A DNA stretch of 64,000 bases, taken from Histomonas meleagridis. Lineage: Eukaryota; Parabasalia; Tritrichomonadida; Dientamoebidae. Both the position numbers and the translations under genes were made by a program. Below the pieces are notes generated by a model. The model was not told where the DNA came from, searched no databases, and saw nothing but the letters and a program-made list of their open reading frames with translations. The stretch spans positions 124,001-188,000 of the forward strand of contig WSYJ01000147.1 of the NCBI GenBank assembly GCA_020186115.1, in the 5' to 3' direction. Shown piece after piece: positions 9,820-22,300 of the stretch; within the stretch, counting starts at the first letter, position 1, and each line of letters begins with the position of its first letter.

Positions 9820-12800
9820 AGAACGTATCCGACTTGTATAAACGGTCGTTGAATAAAATAATTTCTTTAATTTAAGTCATCAAAAAGGATATATGGGTTG
9901 TTTTTGCTAGTAAATAAAATATAATTTGTTTTCCAATGATTGGATGTGCATTATATTATGATTAATAAGGTATTAATCATTTTGACAATTTAAAAAAAAT
10001 TCAGATGTCTTTAAATACTATAGAGCAATTCGTGGTTTTTGTTCATATTTTCACATGGCAGTATTTGTATATTATATATGTATAATATATTTATAGAATG
10101 TTAGGTGAAAAATAAAATATTAGAGATTTTTTAGAACTTTATTTTAAGATAATATTCTTAAATTCTGTCTGACAGACTCTTTCTATCATATGCTTAAAAC
10201 ATATATTTTGAATGTCTTTTATTAAACTTTAATATTATTGTCGCAAATCATCAAAAAAATTGAATACAAAATGGACGTTAAACTTGCCCAAGAATTGTGA
10301 GAAAACGGCTAAATGAAAACTTAATGGCGACGATAGAAGCTTAGGGTTTATCAAAAAGTCAAAAAATTGAATCGAGTTGCCCACGATAGGACAAATTCAG
10401 AATGATAACGGTTTTGGTGGTTTTGACATTATGGTCATGTGTCAGCCTGAAGAAATTCTAATTCGGTATCTCCTAAACAATTTTGTTCCAGATTGGAATA
10501 TCTACGAAGACGAAATCAAAATTGAGATTGAATTTCTTTATTTTCTTTTCCTAAAACAGCAAATTACATTTAATCATTTATCACAAATTTTCGTTTTTAT
10601 GGGTTTAGATCTTAGGCAAACAAATGAAATTCTTGATTGTGCATTGAATAGTCCAGGCCTTCTTGTCCCAACTGTGAAAAATTCTTGGTCAAAAGAAGAA
10701 AAACTCTTGCTTGTGACATGTTGGGTGAAATTTGGTTGCTTTGACAAGGTTTGTTCGATTCTTCCATTAAGAACATGTGAAGGTTGCAGAAGGGAGCTGT
10801 TCAGAATCAGAGATTCATATGAAACGAAACAAAAATCCAAAAATAAAATTATTACGCGAGAAATCGCAAATAATGAAATAATTGACAAGTCTCCTTTAAT
10901 TTTTGTTTCAAATAACGATGAAAAACAAACAATGATAATTTTGACAATAGCAAAAATATTTCAAAACAGCTCGTTATATGGAATAATATCAGAAATAGAA
11001 GGAAATTAAAAGGACAGCAACTTATTTATGCACGTAAGATCAGAACTTTAAAAACATGCTCCAACATTAACGAGAAAAAGTTGCGGGAAAACAAATTCAT
11101 TTTTCTAAATGAATTTGATGATATCTTGAATGAAGCTGAAAAGAATTTTAGGAAAAAGAATGGCAAAAGGTATTCACAATCTAGCAAGGCATTTTGGGTC
11201 AGACTCATGATGTACAGCAGAAAAGCGTTCGCGATGATGAAAGATTATCTAAATGGACCGAGTCAAAGTACTGTTGATCAATGGGTTAAAAATGAGAAAA
11301 GCATTCCAAAATGGAATAATTTAGAAAGTTTAGATCAAGTTGATAATATTTTTCAATTTTGGGCCAATAGGCTTCACCTTTCGAGTGATGAGTTCTATAC
11401 AATAAGTATTGATGCTGCAAAAGTAGACGAAAATTTAACAATAACTTCGGATGGTGAAGTTAGAGTAACAATTGAACAAATTAGTCTTCCAAGGGAACCA
11501 ATAGAGTACAAAGAAGATCGTGAATTATATTGCAATCTTTGGAATGAGTTATTAGATCGAAAAATGATTGTTACTCATATCTTTGTCATATTAATATGTC
11601 CATTGTCACCAAAAAGGTCTTATCCTATTTATATAAAATTTTCCAACTCCGGATCTGCTACAGAATATATCAGAAATGATCTTGATTATATTATCAATCA
11701 CTTAAAAAAAAAAGGAATGAAGATAAAATTTATTGGAAGTGATGGGGATAAATGCTATAGAAACAATTTCGACAAGCAATATAAAAGAATTACATCACTA
11801 TGGAATAATAACATAATAAATCTTGATGAAATTTCAAGCGAAGAAGTGATGTATTCAAATGATGCATATCATTGCTTAAAACGCCTAAGAAAAGCAATGA
11901 TAAATAACAAAAGTTCATATCTCAAACCAGATTATATAAACTCATCTCATTGTGTTTCTTAAGGTACACTTCAGCAGATTGACAAAACGTTGCCAAATTG
12001 TATCTTTAGACATGGGTCATTGCAGAGTATGGATGATTATTATCCGTCAGCACTTCTTCGATGGAAAACATTGAGAAAAGCATCCAAATCTGGAAATAAT
12101 TCAGTAATTCTTTATTTATGGGTTGGTGTATTGGCTAGAAGTGTGACGGCAAGCAAGCATCTTACAAGGTTTAAAAGATGTCAAATGTGTTATATTGGCT
12201 TATTTATTGTGGTCTTCTATAAAATGTTCTTAGATGAATGTAAAAAGGATCCAAAAACAAAATCTTCAATTTCCAAGATGATCTTAAGTCCCATCTTATG
12301 CATTGATTATGCAAATTTCTTTTCATGCATGATCAAAGCATTAACATCAATACCTGACACATTTCCTTTATCTCGTGTTGGATCAATTTTATCTGAACAT
12401 TTCTTTGTGAGAATAAGAAGAAATGCCGAAAATTGTCAAACAATGGATGCTATTAGGTCAGCCATTAATAAGATACAATTTATTGATACATATCGAAAAG
12501 ACACTAACTTTGATGATGCAAATCATAGAAGGAGGCTAGAATCCGCTCTACTACTGTAGTAGAATCAGGAATTATTTCATTTGACAATGATGAAATTTTG
12601 AAATGCAGAGATTTTGTAGAAAGTTTGTTTCATCAGGTTCAACTTTTAGGATCTTTTGACACCGAAATATATAGGTTTTTGATGAAACCAATATATTCCG
12701 ATATTAATTCTTTGGAAAAAGAATTACTTGAGAAAGAAAATTATAATGAATTAACTGAAACCAAGAAACATTGGACGCTTAATGCTGCACAGTATCGTGT

Positions 12801-13220
12801 GAATGAAGAATATGGTAGAAATATCAGAAATAGATATGCTACTTCCGCAAAACCCTTTCAATAAATTAATTCATCCCATCCAGGTAGCTTTTATGCTTGA
12901 GTTTATTCGTTTTAGCTTTTCTAAACTGTGTTTTGTAATTAAAAAATTAATAATAACACAGTTTCTTCATAAAATGAAGAAAAATAGCACTTTAACGACC
13001 GTTAAGCATTATCACATTTTCAATCATTAATTGGTCAAAATAAAATTGTCGTTTCAACTTTTTAATTTTGATAGTAAACACATTTTGAAACATAAATATC
13101 TTTGAATATGTATGATTTCATGAGAAGTAAATTGACTTGTTGATTATGCAATATATTGTAATATATATGTTATTAATATCTTTAAGTAATATTTTAAAAT
13201 TATGTAGTCGGATACGTCTT
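9820..13220 (+). mobile_element. P-element-like DNA transposon (copy II) inserted in retroelement D
   Basis: The ends are AGAACGTATCCGACT on the left and AGTCGGATACGTCTT on the right, a short inverted repeat of about 12-15 bp. Flanking octamers aattttac (9812-9819) and gattttac (13221-13228) are an 8 bp target duplication with one mismatch; copy C of the retroelement supplies the uninterrupted sequence aattttaccttcat. Eight-base duplications fit P-type transposons. The element is ~3.4 kb with one broken transposase gene. Long AT-rich flanks at 9820-10376 and 12865-13220 contain no other gene. Confidence 0.75.
10431..12864 (+). pseudogene. P-element-like transposase with Myb/SANT-like domain (copy II)
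   Basis: First ATG is 10431, in a frame opening at 10377. The N-terminal part has a Myb/SANT-like segment (SWSKEEKLLLVTCWVKFG...CEGCRRELFRIR) likely to bind DNA. After a one-base shift near 11000 the protein continues through KRYSQSSKAFWVRLMMYSRKAF and LNGPSQSTVDQW, the hallmark of the P-element family. Candidate catalytic residues are ISIDAAKVD, IKFIGSDGD and the glutamate in ILSEHFFVRIRRN. A stop at 11962 and another frameshift near 12556 break the rest. Same family as the fossil at 5261-7082, but too diverged to be a duplicate. Confidence 0.7.
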
Positions 13221-13393
13221 GATTTTACCTTCATTTGTAAATGTCAAAAACTGTGAAATATTTTTTGCGATAACTTTGATATTATAAATATTGTATTATT
13301 AATGAACCTTATCATTTTATTCAATTTTATGAGAGCGATAAAAAAAAAATACAATTAAATAAAGAAAATAACATTCGCTCTCAAAAGTTATAA
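13221..13393. other. Retroelement D remnant and spacer
   Basis: The first ~25 bases continue retroelement D after the P-like insertion. The rest is AT-rich with no gene seen. Confidence 0.4.
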
Positions 13394-13950
13394 CTTGTAA
13401 CACAGAAAACATATCAATCTCTATTGCATGTTTACGAAACAACTTATTTGGAGACCGGTCCAAATCCATTTCCATGTGCTGCGAAAAAGAGACGTGCGTT
13501 TATTGTATATTATAAGAGTCAACATCCTACTACAACTTATGGATACATTTGTCAATTTGTGTTTGCCTTTTCATATAGGTGCAGAATAATTGATAAATGC
13601 GATAATTTTACAGTTCATGATCAAAGTTTCAGACAATTAATGCGAGGTCTTATAAATGTTATGCATGGATAAAAAAGTTCAAATGCAAAGGAACCTATTT
13701 CAACAAAAATAATGAAAAATATGGCAGAGAATGCTATGAAATTTCAAATGATGATACCAAATTAATAACAATTTTAAGTCTTTGTTTCTATTATTTATTG
13801 AGTATTTCAGAGTGCTTTTCTTCAAAAAAATGTGACATTAATTTTTCAAATGGTTTTGATCAGACAAAGCAAAACCGGAATGGGACTCAATTTTTCCCGA
13901 TAAAAAGCGACTAAAGAGATTTTCGCGAAAAGATTTATCAAGATATGAAA
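13394..13950 (+). pseudogene. Second tyrosine-recombinase fossil
   Basis: The frame around 13394-13672 reads as a core-binding domain with the spacing of the recombinase at 7831-8738: TYQSLLHVYE, a Pro-Phe segment, TTTYGYICQFVFAF, and FRQLMRGLINVMHG just before a stop. A later frame (about 13745-13870) has LITILSLCFYYLLSISECF, matching the first catalytic box except that Arg is replaced by Ser, then QTKQNRNGTQF. The C-terminal H-x-x-R and Tyr boxes are not readable. It is older than the copy at 7831 and has no visible inverted ends. Confidence 0.5.
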
Positions 13951-14454
13951 GATGTAGACAGAGCTTTGTTGATGCAAATTAAAGAGCATCTCATCGTTTA
14001 ATCACTATGAAATTATCAGGAATGTTTATATAAATAACTTTGAAATTCAAAGTATGGGAATTTTGAAAGCAAATGACATTTTTATTCTTAAGAATAAAAG
14101 TCACCCTGGCCTGCTTATAATAATTAAGAGGCATAAGCATCCAAAAGAAATTGCAAAGCAAAAAAGAACATGAAGAAGATGTTGTAAATTGGTTTATCAT
14201 AACAAAAGCACTTGTTCAGAAACTATAGATAAAAAATGAATATCGAAACTCATCTTCAAATTAGAATTGCTCAGAATCTGGATGTAGCAGTTGGCAACAA
14301 TGTCAATTACGCACCGTCACTATACAAATAATACAAGTTAAGCAAAATATGCAAGCAAGATCAAATATTGAAACAAACCCAATTCAATAAAATCCTGCAA
14401 AAAGCATTTCAAAAAAATTTCCCTATTTTGATGTTATTTTTGGTTATGCATTTT
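13951..14454. other. Gene-free degraded sequence
   Basis: Stop-rich AT sequence between the recombinase fossil and retroelement B. It may contain the remains of the recombinase C-terminus, but nothing is recognisable. Confidence 0.4.
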
Positions 14455-15880
14455 TTATTTCCTCTCTAATAGGTGATAGTTTGGCCTTTCAATAGGTACT
14501 AAAATGTCTTCCGATTCATATATAAAATTAGATGTTTCAACTGGGACATCAATTTTACTTTCCACTAATTGATATTCTGGTTTTTCAATAGGTATTAGGA
14601 TGTCTTTTGGTTTATATATGAAATTAGGTGTATCAACTGGAACATCGATTTTACTCTCTACTAATTGATAATTTGGTTTTTCAATCGGTACTTGATATTT
14701 ATGATAGTCTGGAATACCTATTTCGAATGTAGTTGGATTTCTAACATAATTCGGTATATCTATGGGATATTCTATGTCACGTTGAATTAATTGATAATTA
14801 GGGATTTCTATATTAACTGGCACTTGTGCCATAGAATAGGCAGGAATATTAATTTCTTGATTAAATAATGTAATTTTAGTTTCCGGGATTTTAATAGGAA
14901 TTATTTCACGCTCAATAGAAACTTCTGGTATTTTGATTTTAACTTCTTCTTCATTTGTATGAACTTGATTATAGTTTCCAGAATTGTTTCTAAAGTTATT
15001 CTCTAATATGTGTAGAATAAAAGATAATAATCTATTTCTTAACTCATTTATTTTATCATTTCTAGTCATTAATTCATCACTTACTTCTTCAATAATTGGA
15101 ATCGTATCACATATTTCACAATTGATTAGTTCCCCATTATTTGTAATTTCCTTGACTGTAGGGTCATTGTTCAGATCGATTTGGGGAATATTACTTATAT
15201 TGTTTAAGTCAATATTATTTTTGATCAGGTCACCATTTATAAATTGAATTGGTAGAACTGGAACTGCTAAACCCATGTTTTTATTAATTAGCCCTAACCA
15301 AGGTGGCAAGTTGTTAAAATCAAAATCGATGTTTCTTAATGAAACGAAAATGATATTAAATTGTTGATAATATTTGGGACTTGGAATTTGAATCTTTCAT
15401 ATAAACAAGCGTATAATGTGAGTTCGTGAGGTAAGAAACGTTTTAGTTGGTTGATTTCTTGTGGTTCATGCTCTTCTTCCATATATGCATGTTTGATGCA
15501 TTCTGAAAATGTATAAAAAATTCGTTGACAAAGTGGATAAAACAAACATGGGAATGTGTTTTGTGGTGGAATAAGGTTGTAGGTGCTAAATTGAAGTAAT
15601 TCTGTGATGGGTGAATTTATCACATTTTTCAAAAATTCTCCGTTAAAATTAATGATACCTCTAGAGGTATCTAGATGTGTTGTGGTCGTTCTGGAGGTGT
15701 TCCTGTTGTGTTCTGTATAGAGTATCGATGATTCAAGGAGAAATTATCTCGAAATTATTTATCTCCGAAAAAAAAATTTTCCGACCAAAAAGAAATCTTA
15801 ATAAGGTTATCAGGGATGTTGATTCCAGTGGTACAAAATTTTAAGATATTAAACACTTCGCATCAAAAAATGAAAAAAAT
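14455..15880 (-). mobile_element. REL-type retrotransposon copy B (5' fragment with internal deletion)
   Basis: Copy B retains the 5' end beside a tRNA-Arg gene, the first finger (15632-15336), then jumps to the linker and VP-repeat region (15309-14455). The second finger of the first pair is deleted near 15335. The sequence between tRNA and first coding bases (15840-15880) is a diverged version of that in A and C. The VP-repeat region ends at 14455 in a different repeat than in C, so repeat number varies between copies. No reverse transcriptase part is present. Confidence 0.8.
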
Positions 15881-15953
15881 TGTACCACCCAGGACTCGAA
15901 CCTGGAATCTCATGCTCCGTAGGCACACGCCTTATCCATTGGGCCAGTGGTAC
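15881..15953 (-). tRNA. tRNA-Arg (anticodon ACG)
   Basis: Identical in sequence to the gene at 4879-4951: full cloverleaf, anticodon ACG in loop CTACGGA, no intron. Its downstream side carries retroelement B. Its upstream spacer (15954-16200) leads into the downstream flank of the tRNA stump at 16242, so tRNA B was the next gene about 290 bp downstream of the tRNA into which copy C inserted. Confidence 0.95.
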
Positions 15954-16200
15954 TTTTCAGTTTTATTTTTTATAAATTGGGAAAGTACTATAAATTGATA
16001 CTTCACCTTAAAATAGTATATTTCCATTATTGCGATTAATATCATCCACATTGAAAAAGTTTCTCATCATTCAAAAAGAAGCATACTTAATCAAACTCAA
16101 TTAAAAGTATTAATCATTGTTAACTATTGCAACTAAATCTAATTAAAAAAAATATAAGCCAAGAATTATTGATCAAATTACCTAACGAAAAAAAATATTC
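15954..16200. other. Native spacer between two tRNA-Arg genes
   Basis: The first ~155 bases match the spacer upstream of tRNA-Arg A (4952-5107). The rest is the original downstream flank of the tRNA now split by retroelement C. No gene is present. Confidence 0.6.
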
Positions 16201-16257
16201 TTCTCGACTTAAAAATACTTGCATCTAAAAAATCAAAAAAATGTACCACCCAGGACT
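16201..16257. repeat. 57 bp direct repeat at the 3' junction of retroelement C
   Basis: This 57-base stretch, covering ~40 bases beyond a tRNA-Arg gene plus the last part of the tRNA up to the T-loop, is identical to 34314-34370 at the other end of copy C, and to 4838-4894 beside copy A. It is either a long target-site duplication or a 5' segment carried by the element that rebuilds the tRNA. Confidence 0.85.
16242..16257 (-). pseudogene. 3' stump of tRNA-Arg split by retroelement C
   Basis: The sequence reads AGTCCTGGGTGGTAC on the minus strand, the tRNA-Arg 3' end from the T-loop onward, followed by its T-rich terminator. The 5' part is missing and replaced exactly at the T-loop (between TTCG and AGTCC) by the 3' end of retroelement C. 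Confidence 0.85.
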
Positions 16258-16344
16258 GTTTATTAGCATACCGAGTATTAAAGTGTCACTTTTAAATGAT
16301 TTTAGCGCTCCCGCTTTAACATAATTAATACTTAATTAGTATTA

Positions 16345-19300
16345 TTATTGTGATTCATCGTTACTTTCTAAACTCTCGAACCCGACCCCATATTCAAGAG
16401 TTAAATGAGTCCTGTGTGTATCATGTACTTGTTCATCTTCTAAATTTTCTTCATTCGTATCTTCGTCTTCAATAATCGAATCTTCATCTTCGATGTTCAG
16501 ATCTTCATCTTCAATGTTCAGATCTTCGTCAGTGTTATCATTGTCGAAACCATCATCCGTGTCACCGTTGTGTTCGACTTCTTCTTCAATTTGTTCTGCT
16601 ATATTTTCTTCATTGGTTAAATTATCCTTGATATTATATGTACCCCATTTTCGATAAATTTTAAGAGATTCTCTTAAAGCTACCATTGAACATCATTTGG
16701 ATGTTGTTAATTTTGCTTTATATTTGTCGTTATGTAATAATATTTTAATATCTTTATAGGTTTCTTTAGGTATTGCACCTAATGATGAGACAATTATTAC
16801 ATAAATATTGGTGGTACAATTGAAGGTATTGTTACAATCTCCAACTAGATTGTTATATTTATCTAGTTTTTCTTGTCTTCTAATTACTGATGAGTTAATT
16901 TTACCTTCATCTGTATCTTTAAGACTTCCATTAGGACAATTAACCTCAATAATATTTAATATATTATCTGTGAAGAACCAAGCATCTGGTTTTAATCTTT
17001 TAGATCTTTCTGGTAATCTTAATTGATTCTTTTTAATAGGTTTATCATAATTAATAATTAGTTTATTTTCTCTATCTTTTTCTTTAATACTTTTAATAAC
17101 TTCTTTTAAGATTGCATTATGTCTAGGTGTAAACCAACTTTTAATTATATGACAACCATTTAATCTATGCATTAATGAATCATTTAAATTACTATGACAT
17201 CTATGACATTTACCATCAAATACTTCTGGTTTATTTTTATGTAATATTTCACCAGTGCTTAAATTATTGGTTCTACTTAATATTACAAATTTTGCTAGAG
17301 TATCACTGATTGGGTATTTGCATTGAGTAAAGAAATAATTTGAAGTCTTCGAATCAATGAGAGTATTGAACGTATGTCCTTTAAAATCAGATGAAATTAG
17401 AGCATTTCTGTGTCTAACACAGATTAATTGGTTCAATTGCTCTAGAATTTTGTCTGATTCGACATTTTGTTCAACTATCTCATCTTTAAAATCTCCTAAT
17501 TTAATACTTTCATTTTTTTTGTCAATAATAAAAATAATTTGTAAGTTTGATAAACTTTTTAATGTTTCAATAAATAAACAATGTTCTTTGTTTCTTCTAG
17601 TTTGCATTAAATTGTTTTGATCATCAAATCTAAAATTAAGATAAGGACTTTCTCCATCTTTAATAAGTCCTCTATAATCTATTTCATCTTTCTCCATTTG
17701 ATTAGTAAATTTCCGAATAATATTTTCTTTAGAATATTTCATCGCAATGTAATTTCTAATTGTAAGAATTTGGTATCTTTCATATAAACTTTTCATACCT
17801 AATCCTCCATATCTCCAATTCGTATAAAAATAATTAATAGGAATACCTTTAGATTTACATAATTTATTAATCCAACCTCTAATATATTTATCTATTTCTT
17901 TTAATTCATTTAACGGACAAACACTATTTAATAGAATATAGTCAAATTTTGGCGTAATTAGTCTTTTAATACAATCTATCTTCTGAGTAATCTTTAATGG
18001 AGATTCCATAATTTTAGTAATTTGGTTCTTTATTTCATTAATAATTAATCTAGAATGTTTCTTCTTAATAGCTCTATTACAAGCTATTGGGATTCCTAAA
18101 TTTTCAATATAAGAAAATAAAGAAATTTGTGGAATAATTTCATTGTTAATATTAAAGTTAATGTTTAATGTATTTCTTGTTCTATCAGTATAAGTATAAT
18201 ATAGAGATTTACATTTTTTAGTTGCTAATTCCATTCCTGAAAATTTACAAAACTTTTCAACTGTCTTTAACATATTATTCATACCTTCTTCTGAACTAGA
18301 CATTAAAATAACATCGTCTGCATACGCTTGAATATTGAATCTAAGTATTTCATTATTGATTTCGTCTTCAATTAATATACCATCATCTTTATTTTTAATT
18401 TGAATTGCTTTTAATAGCGGTTCTAAACATAAATCAAATAATGTAGGTGATAAAGGACATCCTTGTTTTACACCTCTTTTGACGAATATTGGTCTAGAAT
18501 TATTTCCTTTATAAAATATTTTCGTGTATGAATTCTTATAAGAATTTTTTATAATATCAATAAACTTATCTGGAAAACCTTTGGCTTTTAATGCCCAGGT
18601 AATTAATTCATGAGGTACTGTACCAAAAGCATTAGTAAAATCTAAAGCTGTAATATAAATACTTTGTTTCTTTCTTCTGGCATTAGAAATTAATTCATTA
18701 ATTGTTTCAATATGTTCTGCTGCTCCATTAATTCCTTCTTTAAATCCTTTTTGAACTCTATTAATGATATTGATTTTATAATTGATATCTTGAATACATT
18801 TTAAAAATAAACAAAAGATAATTCGATATATAGTATTAGAAATACTAATTGGTCTCCAAGATCTTAATTCTTCTGGTGCTTCTTTCTTATATAATAAAAT
18901 AGTTTTTGATGATTTCCAACTTTCTGAAATTCTTTCATATAAAATCATATAAGAAACTATATATTTAATAATTTTGAATGTAATATTAATATTAGATTTC
19001 CAAATTGAGTTAGAAATACCGTCGATACCATGAGCACTTAAATTTGGTCTAGATCTAATGACTTCTTTAATTCTATCTTTATCTAATAACATAGTAATAA
19101 ATAAATCTTTATCTTCTTTTTTAAAACAATTATCTAAATTCCATTTAGAATCATTATTAGGTGGATGAAAATCAATTTTAGAGTTCCATTCATTTTTAAA
19201 GAATTCTTCAAATTGATTTAAAGTTAAAGGACATTCTGGTGTAGGATTTTTACAGATACGCCAATTAATACATTTTCTAGAATCTTCTTGATATAAATTT

Positions 19301-19389
19301 TGAATCTTTTCTTTATATTTTTCACTTAAAATACCACTTCTGGTAGCAATTTCATCTTCTAATGTATTCTTAATCCAGTTAAATTTCAT
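16345..19389 (-). pseudogene. Retroelement reverse transcriptase, CCHC knuckle and restriction-like endonuclease
   Basis: From ATG 19389 an 898-codon frame runs to a TGA at 16693 and continues in the same frame through an acidic tail to 16345. Visible reverse transcriptase motifs: SWRPISISN, ALDFTNAFGTVP, KRGVKQGCPLSPTLFD and QAYADDVILMSS (catalytic YADD at about residue 354). A CCHC knuckle CHRC...H-x4-C lies near residue 725, followed by the endonuclease core RLKPDAWFF...IIEVNCP near residue 800. The ATG is only an in-frame methionine; upstream the same frame continues with stops at about 19558, 19686 and 19945. Copy D has Arg in place of the 16693 stop, so the ancestral protein read through. 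Confidence 0.8.
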
Positions 19390-22300
19390 ATTTCGAAATT
19401 CTTCTTCTTCATTTATAAAAGATCTAATATCTTGAATTTTTCTTCCTCCGAATGTTCTGTTAATAAAATCATCATCTAATTTATGTAAAATATCTACTAA
19501 TTTATCTTTAATGATTGATATACTATTTAAAATATTTTGATTTTGTTCTCGATTATTTCATTCTAAATATTTCTCGATATTAGAAATGAGATTTGTAATA
19601 TGTCTTTCTTCTTCATAACTAATTCTTTCTCTTCTTAATTCTTCTTCGTTATTATTGTTTTTGTTTAGAATTGGTCGTCTTCTTTACATTTTGTTAATTG
19701 GGATCTTTAAAACTGTTCGAATAGTTTTTCTAATGGATATAATCATTTTTGCTATAATTACTTCCATTATAAACCATTTTTGATCATTAATTCGATAGTT
19801 GTTTTTAATTTTGATTTTCTTCATTAATGGAATAATTTTATTCTTTAATAATTTACTTATAGGTTTTCTTAAAGATCTTCTAATCTTCTCTGTACATTTA
19901 GGTACACTGATTCCATTTGATTCTTCTCGTTCACATTTTTTGATTCATTTCTTTGCTTTATTTAATAAATTATCTAAATTTTCTTGTTCTAAATTATTAG
20001 GTTGATTATTATTATTAATGATAATAATATTTGGAATAATTTCTTCTTCTTCATTTTGATTTTGTGATTGTTGTTCTTCTTCATTATTATTATTAACTTC
20101 TTCTATTTGTTGATTGATTATAATATTGTTCTCAATTCTTTGAATCATTTTTCTATCTCTTAGTCTTTGTCTTTCTTCACTTTTTCTTCTTCTATTAATT
20201 ATTTCTTCATTATTATTATCATCATTATTATTATTTATTTGATTTTGTTGTACTGGTTGTTGTATATTGATAGGTTCATCTTCAGCTTTTTTAATTCTTT
20301 CTCTAATGTTTTCCATTTCATCTTCATTCTCTTTACATTTAGATTTGATAAATCTAATTTTATCTTCTGTTAATTCTTTATTAATGTAAGATTTAGCAAT
20401 AGCATCTTCAAATTTTCCTTGATTTCCTTCTACTCTAGATGCACCATGCATTGATTTAGCATGTAAACCTATATTATTTATTGAGGTTCCAATGGCTCTG
20501 CAATAATTACATTCTTTAATCTTTTTGGACTTGAACAATTTCTTTATAGTTGGTGGGTTCCTTTTCAACGGATGCTTGACCCATTGTAAAATCATTGCCC
20601 AAAACCAACCATAAATGTTCTTATCTTTGTTGTATTGTGGATGAACTTTTCGAACATGATTAGCTAATCCTGTTTTTAAGTCACCTACATATTTACAACT
20701 TGGACAAGGACAATTCCATAAAGTTTTCCGATAAGTTTTCCTTTTATTACCATTACTTTCATATGTGATAATTTTCCAAAATGTTTTCTTATTAATAATT
20801 GATCCAATTGTTTCTAATATTTGATTCCCTTTTAATATTTTATTATGAACTTCTCTTTGATGTATATCTAATAATGTATTAGAATGTGTTGCGAAACCAC
20901 ATGCATGTGGACAGACAAATGTATTCACACCTGGCCATTTCCTTTTAATAACTATTAAGTTTGTAATATAATGTTCTTCCAAGGGTTTATTATCATCTAT
21001 CCAATCTGAAATATTATTAATATTATAAGAAGTCCATTTATCGATTATTTCTTTTAAATCTTTTTCAGAGTTCACATTCCTTAACTCTTCAATTAAATCT
21101 TCTGGTTTGTGTAATAATTCTCTATTATTTTCTTCATTATCATGATTATTTCTTTCATTATTGTTATTATTATTTGTATCTTGTGTAACATTTACATTAT
21201 TTTCATTATCATGATTTGAATTTTTGAGTAATATTTTGAATATCTTGATTAATCCCTTCATATGTTAATTGATCATTTTGTTGTTGTTGTTGTAAGTTTA
21301 CATTATTATTAAATCTAAAGTTTGGAACTGGTATCTCAATGTCGATTTGTTTTGGTATAATATTGAAATTAGGTCTTGGTATATCTATGGGAACTGAAAT
21401 ATCTCTAAAATCATATTTCATGACATCTATATCCATTTTGATCCGATTTTCATAGAAATCTATCTTTGGGATTTCGACTGGAACATCAATTTTACTTTCT
21501 ACTAATTGATAATTTGGCTTTTCGATAGGTATTAAAATATCTTTAGGTTTATATACGCTTTTAACTATATTAAACTCTGGTTTTTCAATTGGTACTTGAT
21601 ATTTATGATAGTCTGGAATACCTATTTCGAATGTAGTTGGATTTCTAACATAATTCGGTATATCTATGGGATATTCTATGTCACGTTGAATTAATTGATA
21701 ATTAGGGATTTCTATATTAACTGGCACTTGTGCCATAGAATAGGCAGGAATATTAATTTCTTTGATTAAATAATGTAATTTTTAGTTTCCGGGATTTTAA
21801 TAGGAATTATTTCACGCTCAATAGAAACTTCTGGTATTTTTGATTTTAACTTCTTCTTCATTTGTATGAACTTGATTATAGTTTCCAGAATTGTTTCTAA
21901 AGTTATTCTCTAATATGTGTAGAATAAAAGATAATAATCTATTTCTTAACTCATTTATTTTATCATTTCTAATCATTAACTCATCACTTACTTCTTCAAT
22001 AATTGGAATCGTATCACATATTTCACAATTGATTAGTTCCCCATTATTTGTAATTTCTTTGACTCTAGGGTCATTATTCAGAGGAATTTGGGGAATATTA
22101 TTGATATTGTTTAAGTCAATATTATCTATAATTAAACCACCATCTATAAATTGAATTGGTAGAACTGGAACTGTTAAACCCATGTTTCTATTAATTAATC
22201 CTAACCAAGGTGGGGAGTTATTAAAATTAAAATCAATGTTTCTTAATAAAATTAAAATTGGAATGTTAGAGTTGTTACTAATAACATTTCTTGGTATTAA

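Noticed and set aside
15816-15998. 60-codon plus-strand frame over the tRNA-Arg gene
   Set aside because: It is formed by reading through the antisense of the tRNA and has no independent support.
16690-19950. Alternative genetic code with TGA as sense
   Set aside because: TGA is not needed inside any intact host gene here, the VHS-GAT gene ends with a TGA stop, and an older element copy has AGA at one of the TGA positions.
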